A stretch of DNA of 64,000 nt from Heliomicrobium gestii (GTDB lineage Bacteria; Bacillota; Desulfitobacteriia; Heliobacteriales; Heliobacteriaceae): assembly GCF_009877435.1 (NCBI RefSeq), contig NZ_WXEX01000002.1, forward strand, positions 310,001 through 374,000, given 5' to 3'. The notes beneath the pieces were generated by a model, which did no database searches, had not been told where the DNA came from, and saw nothing but the letters and a program-made list of their open reading frames with translations. Numbering within the stretch: the first letter of the stretch is position 1; the number at the start of each line of letters is the position of its first letter. A program made the position numbers and the translations under genes. Below, piece after piece: positions 27,975-37,965 of this stretch.

Positions 27975-28238
27975 TTATACGATGACGGCCTTTTCAACGA
28001 TGCGGACTACCCGCCAGCGCTTTTCCTTGGAAAGGGGACGGGTTTCCATGATTTCAACGATATCGCCGATTTGGCAGGCGTTTTCTTCATCATGGGCCTT
28101 GAACTTCTTCGTCTGTTTGACGGTACGGCCGTACAGGGGGTGCTGGATGCGGCTTTCAACGGCGACAACGACGGTCTTTTCCATTTTGTCGCTCGTGACT
28201 TTACCGATGCGAGTCTTGCGTTCGGCACGTTCGGACAC
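27975..28238 (-). CDS. rpsQ: 30S ribosomal protein S17
   Basis: 87 residues: '[22 protein letters not shown]' and '[22 protein letters not shown]' are family motifs of this OB-fold 16S-binding protein. It follows rpmC by 26 bases. Confidence 0.98.
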   Translation of the reverse strand: MSERAERKTRIGKVTSDKMEKTVVVAVESRIQHPLYGRTVKQTKKFKAHDEENACQIGDIVEIMETRPLSKEKRWRVVRIVEKAVIV

Positions 28239-28264
28239 TGCTTCTTACCTCCTTACCCGCTGCA

Positions 28265-28468
28265 CTAAGCCTTTTGGGCTTCCAGTTCTCGTTGACGGAG
28301 GACTGTTTGCGTCCGGGCGATGTTTTTGCGCACGTCCCGGATCCGCATGGGGTTCTCCAACTGTTGGGTAGCAAGTTGAAAGCGGAGGCGGAAGAGCTCG
28401 TCTTTGAAGTTGGTGAGCTGTTTCTGCAGTTCTTCCGTGCTCAGGTCATGCAGTTCTTTAGCTTTCAT
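28265..28468 (-). CDS. rpmC: 50S ribosomal protein L29
   Basis: 67 residues from ATG 28468 ('[18 protein letters not shown]'), overlapping the end of rplP by 11 bases; the GTG four codons earlier is less likely. '[21 protein letters not shown]' is the conserved helical hairpin. L29 lies at the peptide exit near the SRP and trigger-factor docking site. Confidence 0.95.
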   Translation of the reverse strand: MKAKELHDLSTEELQKQLTNFKDELFRLRFQLATQQLENPMRIRDVRKNIARTQTVLRQRELEAQKA

Positions 28469-28892
28469 TCGCTTCACCACCCACTTCTTCCCGTTTTACA
28501 AACTTGCACTTGATGGGCAGCTTGTGCATGGCCAAGCGCATGGCTTCCTTGGCGATATCCTCAGGAACGCCGGCCAGCTCAAACATGATCCGGCCCGGTT
28601 TGACAACGGCAACCCAGTATTCGGGGGAGCCTTTACCGGAACCCATCCGGGTTTCAGCCGGTTTGGCTGTGACAGGCTTATCGGGGAAAATCTTGATCCA
28701 GACTTTACCGCCCCGCTTGATGTAACGGGTCATGGCGATACGAGCGGCTTCGATCTGGCGGCTGGTGATCCAGGCGGCTTCAAGGGCTTGCAGGCCGTAT
28801 TCACCAAATGCGACACTGTTGCCGCCTTTGGACTTGCCTTTCAGACGGCCCCGTTGCACCCGACGCCATTTAACGCGTTTCGGCAGCAACAT
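28458..28892 (-). CDS. rplP: 50S ribosomal protein L16
   Basis: 144 residues: '[23 protein letters not shown]', '[17 protein letters not shown]' and '[21 protein letters not shown]' with the conserved Arg of the hydroxylation loop region. L16 shapes the A-site tRNA pocket. It starts 3 bases after rpsC ends. Confidence 0.98.
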   Translation of the reverse strand: MLLPKRVKWRRVQRGRLKGKSKGGNSVAFGEYGLQALEAAWITSRQIEAARIAMTRYIKRGGKVWIKIFPDKPVTAKPAETRMGSGKGSPEYWVAVVKPGRIMFELAGVPEDIAKEAMRLAMHKLPIKCKFVKREEVGGEANES

Positions 28893-28895
28893 GGG

Positions 28896-29651
28896 TTATT
28901 TCCCTCCTTCCGCGGCGGCAGGCGCCCGGCGGTCACCACGGGGGCGACGATCGCGACGGTCAGAACGTTCGGGACGCTCAGCGCGCTCGGCAGGTTCACG
29001 GGTTTCACCGGTGCGGTTTTTGGCGCCCGGCAGAATTTCACCCTTGTAGATCCAAACCTTGACGCCGATGATGCCGTAGGTGGTGTGCGCTTCGGCAAAA
29101 CCGTAGTCGATATCGGCGCGCAGGGTGTGAAGGGGAACCTTGCCTTCGTTGTACCATTCGGTCCGGGCGATTTCAGCGCCGCCAAGACGACCGGAGACCA
29201 TGATCTTGATGCCTTCGGCGCCAAGGCGCATGGTGCGACCGACAGACTGCTTCATCGCACGACGGAAGGAGGTCCGCTTCTCGAGCTGGGCCGCCACGTT
29301 CTCGGCAACGAGTTGGGCGTCCAGTTCGGGTTTTTTCACTTCGGCGATATTGATGTTGACGGCGCGACCCGTCAGTTTTTCCAGCTCTTTGCGCAGGTTT
29401 TCCACTTCAGCGCCGCCGCGGCCGATGACGATGCCCGGCTTGGCGGTGTGGATGGTCACCTTAACGCGGTTGGCGGCCCGTTCAATCTCAATACGGGGGA
29501 TGCCGGCGGCGTAGAGTTTCTTTTTGACAAACTTACGGATTTTCAGGTCTTCATGCAGCAGTTCGGCGTAGTTTTTGCCAGCGAACCACCGAGCCTCCCA
29601 ATCCTTGATGACACCAATCCGGAACCCTTTCGGATTGACTTTTTGACCCAC
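28896..29651 (-). CDS. rpsC: 30S ribosomal protein S3 with charged C-terminal extension
   Basis: 251 residues. KH domain '[18 protein letters not shown]' and '[20 protein letters not shown]' are conserved, as is '[20 protein letters not shown]'. After residue ~217 comes a tail of about 34 residues rich in Arg, Glu and Asp ('[17 protein letters not shown]'), longer than in B. subtilis (218 aa). The tail is similar in character to that of RlmB in this genome. Confidence 0.97.
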   Translation of the reverse strand: MGQKVNPKGFRIGVIKDWEARWFAGKNYAELLHEDLKIRKFVKKKLYAAGIPRIEIERAANRVKVTIHTAKPGIVIGRGGAEVENLRKELEKLTGRAVNINIAEVKKPELDAQLVAENVAAQLEKRTSFRRAMKQSVGRTMRLGAEGIKIMVSGRLGGAEIARTEWYNEGKVPLHTLRADIDYGFAEAHTTYGIIGVKVWIYKGEILPGAKNRTGETREPAERAERPERSDRRDRRPRGDRRAPAAAEGGK

Positions 29652-29654
29652 GAC

Positions 29655-30068
29655 TTATCCCTCCTTCGTCCCGGCGTTGGCGTCGGCCTTCGCAGCAGCG
29701 GTTTTCTTGACGGCTGCGGGCTTGGCGGGCTTTTCGGCGACAATAACGGTGATGTGGCTCATGCGCTTCTTGATGACGTCGGCGCGGCCTTGCGCGCGGG
29801 GGCTGATCCGTTTCATGCTGGGACCTTGGTCGACGAAGCAGGTCTTCACATAAAGATCAGCCGTGTTCATCTCATAGTTGTGCTCGGCGTTGGCGACAGC
29901 CGATTTGAGGACTTTCGCCACGTCGGCAGCGCTTTTCACGGGGGTAAATTTCAAAATGGCAAAGGCGTCGGCTACCGATTTGCCCCGAATGAGGTCAATG
30001 ACTTGACGTACCTTCCGGGGAGAGGTGCGGACGTACTTGGCCACCGCTTGGGCGGTTTTGGCTTCCAT
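29655..30068 (-). CDS. rplV: 50S ribosomal protein L22
   Basis: 137 residues from ATG 30068 ('[20 protein letters not shown]'), preceded by a GGAGGAAGG site; the open frame to 30128 is a shadow. '[18 protein letters not shown]' is the tunnel-loop signature. An Ala/Lys-rich C-terminal tail of ~25 residues extends past the usual end. Confidence 0.96.
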   Translation of the reverse strand: MEAKTAQAVAKYVRTSPRKVRQVIDLIRGKSVADAFAILKFTPVKSAADVAKVLKSAVANAEHNYEMNTADLYVKTCFVDQGPSMKRISPRAQGRADVIKKRMSHITVIVAEKPAKPAAVKKTAAAKADANAGTKEG

Positions 30069-30093
30069 TGGCCTTCCTCCTCTTCTCCCTGGC

Positions 30094-30375
30094 CTAGCGC
30101 AGACGGCTGGATTTCTCCGAACCGGCATGGCCTTTGAAGGTCCGGGTCGGGGCGAATTCGCCCAGCTTGTGTCCGACCATGTCTTCGGTCACGTAGACGG
30201 GGATGTGTTTCCGCCCGTCATGGACAGCAAAGGTGTGACCGACAAATTGCGGAAAAATGGTCGAGCGCCGGGACCAGGTCTTGATGACCCGTTTCTCGTT
30301 CTTTTGATTCAGATCCTCAACCTTTTTCAACAGGCTGGTTTCAACATAAGGTCCTTTTTTCAGAGAACGGCCCAT
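30094..30375 (-). CDS. rpsS: 30S ribosomal protein S19
   Basis: 93 residues: '[21 protein letters not shown]' and '[31 protein letters not shown]' split across the conserved core. S19 lies in the 30S head near the A-site finger bridge. 66 bases separate it from rplB. Confidence 0.98.
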   Translation of the reverse strand: MGRSLKKGPYVETSLLKKVEDLNQKNEKRVIKTWSRRSTIFPQFVGHTFAVHDGRKHIPVYVTEDMVGHKLGEFAPTRTFKGHAGSEKSSRLR

Positions 30376-30441
30376 GCACGATCCTCCCTTCTGGTGTCGG
30401 GGTGGCGAGTGGTCTTACCCGCTCCGTATGGCCGGACCATC

Positions 30442-31269
30442 TTACTTGGTGCGGCGCTTGATGATCAGCTTATCCGAAGACTTCTTCCGACGGGTCTTGC
30501 CGCCGATGGCCACTTTACCCCAGGGCGTAACAGGCGCTTTGCGTCCGATGGGGGAACGGCCTTCACCACCGCCATGGGGGTGATCGACGGGGTTCATGAC
30601 AACACCGCGGACGGTGGGTCGGATGCCCATCCAACGTTTCCGACCGGCTTTGCCGATGGTCACGTTTTCATGTTCCAGGTTGCCCATCTGACCGATGGTG
30701 GCGCGGCACTCGGCCAGCACCTTGCGCATCTCGCCGGAGGGCAGGCGCAGGGTGGCGTGGTCGCCTTCCTTGGCCATGAGCTGGGCGGCGACGCCAGCGG
30801 AGCGGACGAGTTGGCCGCCTTTGCCGGGGCGCATTTCAATGCAGTGGATCAGGGTGCCGACGGGGATGTTCTTCAGGGGCAGGCAGTTGCCGGTCTTGAT
30901 GTCGGCGTCAGGACCAGAGACGACGGTGTCGCCCACGTTCAGACCGTTAGGGGCGATGATGTAGCGCTTATCGCCGTCAGCGTAGCTGATCAGGGCGATG
31001 CGCGAGGTCCGGTTCGGATCGTACTCGATGGAAGCGACCTTGGCGGGAATGCCGTCCTTGGTGCGCTTGAAGTCGATGACCCGGTACATGCGCTTATGGC
31101 CGCCGCCTTGGTGCCGAACAGTCAGTTTGCCCTGGTTGTTGCGCCCGGCGTTCTTTTTCAGGGGCTCAAGCAGGGACTTTTCCGGTTCGGTCTTGGTGAT
31201 CTCTTGAAAGCTGGCCACCGTCATCTGGCGGATACCAGGCGAGGTGGGCTTAAATTTTTTCACAGCCAC
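30442..31269 (-). CDS. rplB: 50S ribosomal protein L2
   Basis: 275 residues: '[19 protein letters not shown]', '[17 protein letters not shown]' and '[21 protein letters not shown]' with the His of the peptidyl-transferase vicinity. One of the most conserved 23S-binding proteins, needed for subunit joining. Confidence 0.99.
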   Translation of the reverse strand: MAVKKFKPTSPGIRQMTVASFQEITKTEPEKSLLEPLKKNAGRNNQGKLTVRHQGGGHKRMYRVIDFKRTKDGIPAKVASIEYDPNRTSRIALISYADGDKRYIIAPNGLNVGDTVVSGPDADIKTGNCLPLKNIPVGTLIHCIEMRPGKGGQLVRSAGVAAQLMAKEGDHATLRLPSGEMRKVLAECRATIGQMGNLEHENVTIGKAGRKRWMGIRPTVRGVVMNPVDHPHGGGEGRSPIGRKAPVTPWGKVAIGGKTRRKKSSDKLIIKRRTK

Positions 31270-31298
31270 GCGGTTTCCCTCCTTTGGTCCGGCCAGAC

Positions 31299-31586
31299 TT
31301 AGACGCCTTCGAAGATTTCGATCTTGTCGCCATCTTTCAGGGTGACGATGGCTTTCTTCTTGTCGGCGGTCCGTCCGGCATACTTGCCCATCCGCTTGGG
31401 CTTGCCTTTGACGTTCATGGTGTGAACATCAAGGACCTTGACGTTGAAGAGTTGTTCAACAGCATGTTTGATCTCGATTTTGTTGGCTTTCGGCTCCACC
31501 ACGAAGGTGTATTTGTTCTCCTGAGCCAAGTCCATCGACCGTTCAGTGATGACGGGTTTTTTCAGAACGTCATAGGGGCTGCGCAT
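31299..31586 (-). CDS. rplW: 50S ribosomal protein L23
   Basis: 95 residues: '[21 protein letters not shown]' and '[21 protein letters not shown]'. L23 is the docking site for trigger factor and SRP at the tunnel exit. Its ATG overlaps the rplD stop by one base (TGATG). Confidence 0.98.
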   Translation of the reverse strand: MRSPYDVLKKPVITERSMDLAQENKYTFVVEPKANKIEIKHAVEQLFNVKVLDVHTMNVKGKPKRMGKYAGRTADKKKAIVTLKDGDKIEIFEGV

Positions 31587-32209
31587 CAGGCGAACACCTC
31601 CTCAACCTTGGCCACGGCATTTTTGGTGATGACCAGTTTGTCGTGGTTCAGGATGTCATAGACGTTGATGCCAACAGCTTCAACAGGGGATACGCCGGGG
31701 ATGTTGCGGGCCGATTTAAAGACGGTTTCGTCGATGTCGGCGGTCACCAACAGGGCCTTGCGTTCCACGTTGAGCTTGTTCATGATTCCGGCGATGGCTT
31801 TCGTCTTCGGGGCGTCCATTTCCAGGGCGTCGACGACGATCAGGTTGCCGGAGCGGACTTTGTCCGACAGGGCCGATTTCAGGGCCAGACGACGGGCCTT
31901 CTTCGGCATAGCGACTTTATAGCTGCGGGGCTGGGGCCCGAAGATGATTGCGCCGCCGCGCCAGAGGGGCGAACGGCTGGTGCCGGCGCGAGCGCGACCG
32001 GTGCCTTTTTGTCTCCAGGGCTTTTTGCCGCCCCCGGAGACTTCGCCACGGGACTTGACCTTGTGGGTACCGCTCCGCCAGGCGGCCAGCTGGGTAACCA
32101 CGGCCTGGTGCATGACGGCCTCGTTGGGCTCAATGCCAAAGATCTCATCGCTCAGTTCGATTTCACCAACCTGAGCGCCTTCGATGTTGTAAACGGCTAC
32201 TTTCGGCAT
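31586..32209 (-). CDS. rplD: 50S ribosomal protein L4
   Basis: 207 residues: '[33 protein letters not shown]' segments such as '[18 protein letters not shown]' and '[20 protein letters not shown]' form the extended loop lining the tunnel. In E. coli L4 also represses the S10 operon; whether that holds here is unknown. Confidence 0.98.
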   Translation of the reverse strand: MPKVAVYNIEGAQVGEIELSDEIFGIEPNEAVMHQAVVTQLAAWRSGTHKVKSRGEVSGGGKKPWRQKGTGRARAGTSRSPLWRGGAIIFGPQPRSYKVAMPKKARRLALKSALSDKVRSGNLIVVDALEMDAPKTKAIAGIMNKLNVERKALLVTADIDETVFKSARNIPGVSPVEAVGINVYDILNHDKLVITKNAVAKVEEVFA

Positions 32210-32237
32210 GTCGTGTCCTCCTTTCTCCGGGGGTTGA

Positions 32238-32870
32238 TTACTTAACCTTTACGGAGTTTTTGATCAGCAGCAGACCGCGTTTGGGACCGGGCACCGCGCC
32301 TTTGATCAGGAGCAGGTTGCGCTCGGCGTCGACACGGAAGACTTGCAGCTTTTGTACGGTAACGCGTTCGTTGCCCAGGCGACCAGGCATCTTGCGACCC
32401 TTGAAGATGCGGGCCGGGCCTTTGGCGCCGGCAGAACCGGGGCGACGATGGTACTTGGAGCCGTGTTTCATCGGTCCGCGTTTGAAGTTGTGGCGTTTGA
32501 TGCCGCCGGCAAAACCTTTGCCTTTGGATGTGCCGACCACATCGACATACTCACCGGCAGTGAAGACATCGGCTTTCAGTTCTTGGCCAACCTTATACTC
32601 GTCCATGCTGTCCACCTTGATCTCGCGCAGAACGCGCACCAGGCGAACGCCGGCGTTTTTCAGGTGACCTTTTTTCGGCTTGTTCAGCAGTTTTTCACGG
32701 ACATCGCCGAAACCGATTTGCACGGCTTCGTACCCGTCCTTCTCCATGGTTTTCTTTTGAACGACAACACAGGGGCCGGCCTGGACAACCGTCACGGGCA
32801 CAGCAACACCGTTGTCGGCAAATACCTGCGTCATACCGATTTTTCGTCCGAGAAGACCTTTCTTAGCCAC
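32238..32870 (-). CDS. rplC: 50S ribosomal protein L3
   Basis: 210 residues from GTG 32870 ('[17 protein letters not shown]'), 8 bases after GGAGG; the frame's first GTG (32879) lies within the ribosome-binding site. '[23 protein letters not shown]' contains the loop approaching the peptidyl-transferase centre, split by a Gly/Pro-rich turn. Spaced 30 bases from rpsJ. Confidence 0.95.
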   Translation of the reverse strand: MAKKGLLGRKIGMTQVFADNGVAVPVTVVQAGPCVVVQKKTMEKDGYEAVQIGFGDVREKLLNKPKKGHLKNAGVRLVRVLREIKVDSMDEYKVGQELKADVFTAGEYVDVVGTSKGKGFAGGIKRHNFKRGPMKHGSKYHRRPGSAGAKGPARIFKGRKMPGRLGNERVTVQKLQVFRVDAERNLLLIKGAVPGPKRGLLLIKNSVKVK

Positions 32871-32900
32871 CAATGACACCTCCCATCTCTAGCAAAAGGA

Positions 32901-33209
32901 TTACAGCTTGATTTCGATATCCACGCCCGCCGGCAGGTCCAGACGCATGAGCGCATCGACAGTCTTCGGATTGGGTTCGAGGATGTCGATGAGGCGCTTG
33001 TGGGTGCGCATCTCGAACTGCTCACGGGAGTCTTTGTTGACGTGGGGAGAGCGCAAGATGGTGTAGATGCTCTTCTCCGTCGGCAGCGGAATCGGACCGG
33101 ATACCGCCGCGCCGGTCCGCTTGGCCGTCTCAACGATCTTTTCGGAAGACTGATCGAGAATCCGATGATCGAAAGCCTTCAGGCGGATCCGAATTTTTTG
33201 TTTACCCAT
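32901..33209 (-). CDS. rpsJ: 30S ribosomal protein S10 / NusE
   Basis: 102 residues from ATG 33209 with an AAAGGAGGG site. '[17 protein letters not shown]', '[31 protein letters not shown]' core and '[10 protein letters not shown]' are diagnostic. Besides its ribosomal place in the 30S head it acts as NusE in antitermination with NusB and NusG. It is the first gene of the S10-spc-alpha transcript. Confidence 0.98.
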   Translation of the reverse strand: MGKQKIRIRLKAFDHRILDQSSEKIVETAKRTGAAVSGPIPLPTEKSIYTILRSPHVNKDSREQFEMRTHKRLIDILEPNPKTVDALMRLDLPAGVDIEIKL

Positions 33210-33382
33210 GTAGGTAAGTCCCTCCTTTTGTTCGCCCGATTGATTACGGACCTTCTCCGCGAAAATTACCCCAACAACGCTCTCGGGCGTGTCGTAAGTA
33301 AAAAGACACAAAGAGAGCTGCGCCCACCAATCCCGAGCCATTGTTGGGCAACCTTTCGCTTCATCGCAAAGCCAACCCACAA
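33210..33382 (-). ncRNA. Structured leader of the S10 operon
   Basis: About 170 untranslated bases. On the minus strand CCCAACAA (33348-33341) can pair with TTGTTGGG (33277-33270) and CTCGGG (33337-33332) with CCCGAG (33287-33282), giving a long hairpin around a ~45-base loop. I see no U-run, so it is not a simple terminator. A regulatory role is inferred. Confidence 0.5.
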
Positions 33383-33388
33383 TATGAA

Positions 33389-33417
33389 ATTTTAGCACCA
33401 AGTGTTCGGAAATGCAA
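33389..33417 (-). promoter_or_regulatory. Sigma-A promoter of the S10-spc-alpha cluster
   Basis: Minus strand TTGCAT (33417-33412), 17-base spacer, TAAAAT (33394-33389). The only good promoter upstream of rpsJ; the start point would be near 33382. Confidence 0.75.
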
Positions 33418-33578
33418 GCGGTTTTTGCTCTGTATTAGAATATTTCTCGGAAAATCTGCGGGAATCGGGCGGTTGGCGTGCCGATACTGATCAAGTGCCT
33501 ATGGTTACCGCGCGGGTCGTCTTGTGATGCCGGTGAAGATGCGCGATTTAATTCGCACTTTAATCGCGGGGGCTGGCG

Positions 33579-33730
33579 GCGGCCTTCGCTAAGAGCTCCG
33601 CGGCGGCTCGCTTGTCGGCTACGCTGGGGCGCCAAAACTTTAGGGTTGTATGCATGTCGATGGCGCCCTTTAACGCTTCGCCTCTGCGCTCGCTCTTCGC
33701 CGCTCCGCTCAAATCGCTCAGGCCACCGCC
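33579..33730. repeat. Dispersed ~150-bp repeat, copy A
   Basis: Begins 'gcggccttcgctaagag' and ends around 'caggccaccgcc'. By eye most positions match 57670-57821. It contains a conserved inverted repeat GGGCGCCA (33627-33634) / TGGCGCCC (33661-33668). Open frames cross it on both strands but none has a start signal or recognisable product. It may be a REP/MITE-like non-autonomous element. Confidence 0.75.
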
Positions 33731-33920
33731 AGCCCTCTGCTATTTCAATGATCTCCCCTAGGTAAGTGAAGATACTAAGTTAGGAAACTCCACACAGTAT
33801 TTCATGGCTTTTCTGTTAGAAATACAACCTATATCAAATCAAAGATAAACTAGATGTATTCAAATTTTTCCATTTTTGCCTCAGTACGGATACTATAGTC
33901 GGCGATCAAAAATGCCATTG
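33731..33920. other. AT-rich gene-free stretch
   Basis: About 190 bases, markedly lower in GC than the flanks, with a short inverted repeat GTATTTC (33797-33803) / GAAATAC (33819-33825). No gene or promoter is evident. It forms one side of the island carrying the GNAT gene. Confidence 0.5.
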
Positions 33921-34331
33921 CTAGCTCGGTCTTTTTACCATAAATCTATTTACGTTTTTTTCGAATCCATATTGTTCATATAGTCCGTGCGCGTCGAGTG
34001 TTCCTAATATACCGTTCAGACCTTTCAATTCTTCGCTAGCAACTATTGTCTCTACAAGTTTTTTCCCAATACCTCTGCCTCGATACTCTTCATCGATGAT
34101 GACATCTGCTAACCAGTACATTGTTGCAAAATCTGTGACGACCCGAGCAAATCCGATTTGTCTGTTTCCGAGATATACGCCATAACAAAGCGACGTCTCA
34201 ATGGATTTGTTTATGGCTTCAGTAGGTCTTTTATTTGCCCAATAGGACGAAGCCAAGAACCTATAAATCGTCTCATGGTCTAAAAGCGACTTGTCCGTGC
34301 TGATTAAATAATCTTTGCAATTGAGCTCCAT
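33921..34331 (-). CDS. GNAT family N-acetyltransferase
   Basis: 136 residues from ATG 34331, which follows GAGGGG. The acetyl-CoA loop is 'YRGRGIGKKLVETI' and a C-terminal 'LDAHGLYEQYGFEK' matches the GNAT beta-6/beta-7 end. The substrate is unknown. The gene is AT-rich with codon choices unlike its neighbours and interrupts the usual tuf-rpsJ adjacency, which points to lateral acquisition. The frame to 34418 is open, but the extension encodes nothing typical. Confidence 0.85.
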   Translation of the reverse strand: MELNCKDYLISTDKSLLDHETIYRFLASSYWANKRPTEAINKSIETSLCYGVYLGNRQIGFARVVTDFATMYWLADVIIDEEYRGRGIGKKLVETIVASEELKGLNGILGTLDAHGLYEQYGFEKNVNRFMVKRPS

Positions 34332-34389
34332 AAAATCCCCTCTACTTATGAGTCGACTACAATATGGCGCGATGAAGTCCTGTGGCACC

Positions 34390-34411
34390 GGGTGCGCCCG
34401 TTGGCGCACCC
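34390..34411. other. Strong hairpin upstream of the GNAT gene
   Basis: GGGTGCGCC (34390-34398), CGTT, GGCGCACCC (34403-34411): a perfect 9-bp stem that can be extended by GTGGC/GCCAC outside a small bulge. It lies 60 bases upstream of the acetyltransferase start. It may be the boundary of the inserted segment or a transcription block after tuf. Confidence 0.5.
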
Positions 34412-34483
34412 GCGCCACCTTCGCATCTCAATGGACTCGGAAATCCGAATTTTGCAAGGACACTAAAAGACGGCTATATAAGG

Positions 34484-34526
34484 AAGCGACCGGGTCGCCT
34501 GAAATAATTCAGGGACCCGGTCGCTT
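34484..34526 (-). terminator. Terminator-like hairpin after tuf
   Basis: AAGCGACCGGGTC (34484-34496) pairs with GACCCGGTCGCTT (34514-34526), with CCTGAA/TTCAGG stacked inside. It lies 20 bases after the tuf stop codon. No long U-run follows on the minus strand, but the stem is very stable and well placed. Confidence 0.65.
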
Positions 34527-34546
34527 ATAAGCCGCTTGGCGATCGA

Positions 34547-35749
34547 TTACTCGATGATACCGGTGACAACACCGGCGCCGACGGTCCGGCCGCCTTCGCG
34601 GATAGCGAAGCGGAGGCCTTCTTCGATGGCGATGGTTTTGCCGAGTTCGATGGTCATCTTGATGTTGTCGCCAGGCATGCACATTTCAACGCCTTCGGGC
34701 AGTTCGATGAAGCCAGTGACGTCAGTCGTGCGGAAGTAGAACTGGGGCCGGTAGCCGTTGAAGAACGGGGTGTGGCGGCCGCCTTCTTCCTTGGACAGGA
34801 CGTAGACTTCGGAGGTGAACTTGGTGTGGGGTTTGATGGAACCGGGCTTAGCCAGAACTTGGCCGCGCTCGATGTCTTTCCGTTCAACACCGCGCAGCAG
34901 AGCGCCGATGTTGTCGCCGGCTTGGGCGAAGTCGAGGAGTTTGCGGAACATTTCAACGCCGGTGACGACGGTCTTGCGGGTGGCTTCAGCCAGACCGACC
35001 AGTTCGATTTCTTCGCCGACTTTGATCTGACCACGCTCGACACGGCCGGTGGCGACGGTGCCGCGACCGGTGATGGTGAAGACGTCTTCAACGGGCATCA
35101 GGAAGGGCTTGTCGGTGGCGCGCTCGGGGGTGGGGATGTACTTGTCGACTTCGTCCATGAGCGCCCAGACTTTGCCGCACCATTCGCATTCGCGCTTGCC
35201 GCAGCCGCACTCGAGGGCTTTCAGGCCGGAACCGGCAACGATGGGAATGTCGTCGCCAGGGAACTCGTAGGAGGAGAGGAGTTCGCGAACTTCCATCTCA
35301 ACCAGTTCCATCAGTTCGGCGTCATCAACCATGTCGGCTTTGTTCAGCCAGACAACGATGTAGGGAACGCCAACCTGACGGGCGAGGAGGATGTGCTCAC
35401 GGGTCTGGGGCATGGGGCCGTCAGCAGCAGACACAACCAGGATGGCGCCGTCCATCTGGGCAGCACCGGTGATCATGTTCTTGATGTAGTCGGCGTGACC
35501 GGGGCAGTCCACGTGGGCGTAGTGACGGTTGTCGGTTTCGTACTCGACGTGAGCGGTGTTGATGGTGATACCGCGTTCACGCTCTTCGGGAGCGGCGTCG
35601 ATTTCGTCGTACTTTTTGAAGGAAGCTCCACCAACTTTGGAGAGAACCAGGGTGATGGCAGCGGTGGTGGTGGTTTTACCGTGGTCAACGTGACCGATGG
35701 TGCCGATGTTCACGTGCGGCTTGGTGCGCTCGAATTTGGCTTTTGCCAT
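34547..35749 (-). CDS. tuf: Elongation factor Tu with a four-cysteine insert
   Basis: 400 residues. G1 '[10 protein letters not shown]', switch I '[16 protein letters not shown]', G3 'DCPGHADYI' and G4 'NKADM' are intact; domains II and III follow. At the end of the G domain, where B. subtilis EF-Tu has a short acidic loop, this protein has '[16 protein letters not shown]' with Cys181, Cys183, Cys188 and Cys191 and about five extra residues. The spacing resembles a small metal site. EF-Tu delivers aminoacyl-tRNA to the ribosome. Last gene of the str cluster, 89 bases after fusA. Confidence 0.98.
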   Translation of the reverse strand: MAKAKFERTKPHVNIGTIGHVDHGKTTTTAAITLVLSKVGGASFKKYDEIDAAPEERERGITINTAHVEYETDNRHYAHVDCPGHADYIKNMITGAAQMDGAILVVSAADGPMPQTREHILLARQVGVPYIVVWLNKADMVDDAELMELVEMEVRELLSSYEFPGDDIPIVAGSGLKALECGCGKRECEWCGKVWALMDEVDKYIPTPERATDKPFLMPVEDVFTITGRGTVATGRVERGQIKVGEEIELVGLAEATRKTVVTGVEMFRKLLDFAQAGDNIGALLRGVERKDIERGQVLAKPGSIKPHTKFTSEVYVLSKEEGGRHTPFFNGYRPQFYFRTTDVTGFIELPEGVEMCMPGDNIKMTIELGKTIAIEEGLRFAIREGGRTVGAGVVTGIIE

Positions 35750-35822
35750 TTCGTACTCATCCTTCCTTTTCAGGCTTAAGGAATTTTAATGAGGGCGGCT
35801 TGGCCACCCTCTATCCGGCGAA

Positions 35823-35839
35823 AATCGCCTGTGGCGATT
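35823..35839 (-). other. Hairpin at the fusA stop codon
   Basis: AATCGCC (35839-35833 on the minus strand) and GGCGATT (35829-35823) form a 7-bp stem with a 3-base loop, followed by TTCG. The stem begins in the fusA stop codon. It may act as a partial terminator or processing site between fusA and tuf. Confidence 0.4.
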
Positions 35840-37914
35840 TAGCCTTTCCGTTTCGCGATGATGCCTTCAGCGATGTTGCGGGGCACTTCTTCGTTGTGGC
35901 TGTACATCATGACGTACTGGCCGCGACCTTGGGTGCGCGAACGCAGGTCGGTGGCGTAGCCAAACATCTCGGACAGGGGAACAAAGCCGCGCACCACTTG
36001 GGTGTTGCCGCGAGCTTCCATGCCTTCGATGCGGCCCCGGCGAGAGTTGATGTCGCCGATGACGTCGCCCATGTATTCCTCAGGAACGGTGACTTCGACT
36101 TTCATGACCGGCTCAAGGATGACCGGCTGCGCCTTCGCAGCGCCTTCCTTGAAGGCCATGGAGCCGGCAATCTTAAAGGCCATTTCCGAGGAGTCCACAT
36201 CGTGGTAGGAACCGAAGACCAGGGTCACGCGGAAGTCAACAGTGGGATAACCGGCGAGGACGCCTGTTTCGGCGGCTTCACGGATCCCGTTATCGATGGG
36301 TTGGATGTATTCGCGGGGAACCACACCACCAACGATCTTGTTGACAAATTCGTACCCTTCACCAGGTTGACGCGGTTCGATTTCGATGACGGCATGGCCG
36401 TACTGACCGCGACCACCAGACTGGCGGACGAACTTGCCTTCCGCCTTGGCCTTGGTGCGAATGGTTTCCTTGTACGCGACCTGGGGACGTCCGACGTTGG
36501 CTTCGACCTTAAATTCCCGCATCATCCGGTCCACGATGATCTCCAAGTGAAGCTCACCCATGCCGGAGATGATCGTCTGACCTGTTTCATGGTCAGTGGA
36601 CATGCGGAAGGTCGGGTCTTCTTCGGACAAACGCTGAAGGGCGATGCCCATCTTGTCTTGGTCAGCCTTCGTCTTCGGTTCAATGGCAACGTGGATAACC
36701 GGATCAGGGAACTGCATCGACTCAAGGATGATGGGCTGTTTCTCATCACAGAGGGTGTCGCCCGTCGTGGTATCCTTCAGACCGACAGCAGCAGCGATAT
36801 CGCCGGTGTAGACCTCGGCGATCTCTTCCCGGTGGTTGGCGTGCATCTGGAGGATGCGGCCGATCCGTTCCTTTTTGCCTTTGGTCGAGTTGTAGACGTA
36901 GGAACCAGAGCTCAGTTTACCGGAATAAACACGGAAGAAGGCCAACTTGCCCACATAGGGGTCAGCCATGATCTTAAAGGCCAACGCAGAGAAGGGCTCT
37001 TCGTCGGAAACCTCACGAACATCTTCCTCACCGGAATCGGGGTTGACACCCTTGACGGCAGGGATGTCGACCGGGGCGGGCAGGAACTCGACGACAGCGT
37101 CGAGCAACGGCTGCACGCCCTTGTTCTTGAAGGAGGAGCCGCAGAGAACAGGAATCATCTTGACGGCCAAGGTGCACTTGCGAACGCCGTCACGGACTTC
37201 TTGCTCAGTCAGTTCTTCCCCTTCGAGGTACTTCATCATCAGTTCCTCATCGGACTCAGCAACCGCTTCAAGGAGCTTTTCCCGGTATTCGGCGGCGACT
37301 TCGGCGAGGTCCTCGGGGATCTCGGAGACGTCGCTCGTCTTGCCCAGGTCGTCGACATAGATGATGGCTTTCATGGTGATCAGGTCGACGATACCCTTGA
37401 ATTGGTCTTCGGAGCCGATGGGGATCTGGATGGGCACAGGGTTGGCGCCCAAGCGTTCCCGGATCATGTCGACGCCACGGAAAAAGTCAGCGCCGATGCG
37501 GTCCATCTTATTGATGTAAGCGATCCGGGGAACACCGTACTTGTCGGCTTGGCGCCATACGGTTTCCGATTGCGGTTCGACACCGCCAACGGAACAGAAG
37601 ACGGCGACGGCCCCGTCCAATACCCGCAGGGAACGTTCGACTTCAACGGTAAAGTCCACGTGGCCGGGCGTATCGATGATGTTAATCCGATGCCCGCGCC
37701 ATTGGCACGTTGTTGCGGCAGAGGTGATGGTGATACCGCGTTCTTGTTCCTGAACCATCCAGTCCATGGTGGCAGCGCCATCATGAACCTCACCGATTTT
37801 GTGCACCCGTCCGGTGTAGAACAGGATGCGTTCGGTGGTGGTCGTCTTGCCGGCATCAATGTGGGCCATAATGCCGATGTTCCGTGTCTTATCTAACGGA
37901 AACTGTCTAGGCAC
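35839..37914 (-). CDS. fusA: Elongation factor G
   Basis: 691 residues. G1 '[15 protein letters not shown]', switch I '[15 protein letters not shown]', G3 'DTPGHVDFT' and G4 'NKMDR' mark the G domain; domain IV has '[16 protein letters not shown]' and its tip loops. It catalyses translocation and, with RRF, ribosome recycling. Lies 51 bases after rpsG. Confidence 0.99.
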   Translation of the reverse strand: MPRQFPLDKTRNIGIMAHIDAGKTTTTERILFYTGRVHKIGEVHDGAATMDWMVQEQERGITITSAATTCQWRGHRINIIDTPGHVDFTVEVERSLRVLDGAVAVFCSVGGVEPQSETVWRQADKYGVPRIAYINKMDRIGADFFRGVDMIRERLGANPVPIQIPIGSEDQFKGIVDLITMKAIIYVDDLGKTSDVSEIPEDLAEVAAEYREKLLEAVAESDEELMMKYLEGEELTEQEVRDGVRKCTLAVKMIPVLCGSSFKNKGVQPLLDAVVEFLPAPVDIPAVKGVNPDSGEEDVREVSDEEPFSALAFKIMADPYVGKLAFFRVYSGKLSSGSYVYNSTKGKKERIGRILQMHANHREEIAEVYTGDIAAAVGLKDTTTGDTLCDEKQPIILESMQFPDPVIHVAIEPKTKADQDKMGIALQRLSEEDPTFRMSTDHETGQTIISGMGELHLEIIVDRMMREFKVEANVGRPQVAYKETIRTKAKAEGKFVRQSGGRGQYGHAVIEIEPRQPGEGYEFVNKIVGGVVPREYIQPIDNGIREAAETGVLAGYPTVDFRVTLVFGSYHDVDSSEMAFKIAGSMAFKEGAAKAQPVILEPVMKVEVTVPEEYMGDVIGDINSRRGRIEGMEARGNTQVVRGFVPLSEMFGYATDLRSRTQGRGQYVMMYSHNEEVPRNIAEGIIAKRKG

Positions 37915-37965
37915 GCTCGTTCCCCCTTTCTGTCGGATCTCAGGTCCTAGCGGGACTCTGTTGGC

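Noticed and set aside
25833-28268. 811-codon open frame on the plus strand across the rplF-rpsQ region
   Set aside because: It lies opposite ten recognised ribosomal genes in GC-rich DNA with few antisense stops, has no ribosome-binding site and no recognisable domain.
33435-33765. Overlapping frames of 66-95 codons on both strands in repeat copy A
   Set aside because: Coincide with a dispersed repeat; neither copy B nor composition supports a protein.
35743-37896. 717-codon plus-strand frame opposite fusA
   Set aside because: Exact antisense of a highly conserved gene; the composition reflects the codon bias of fusA.
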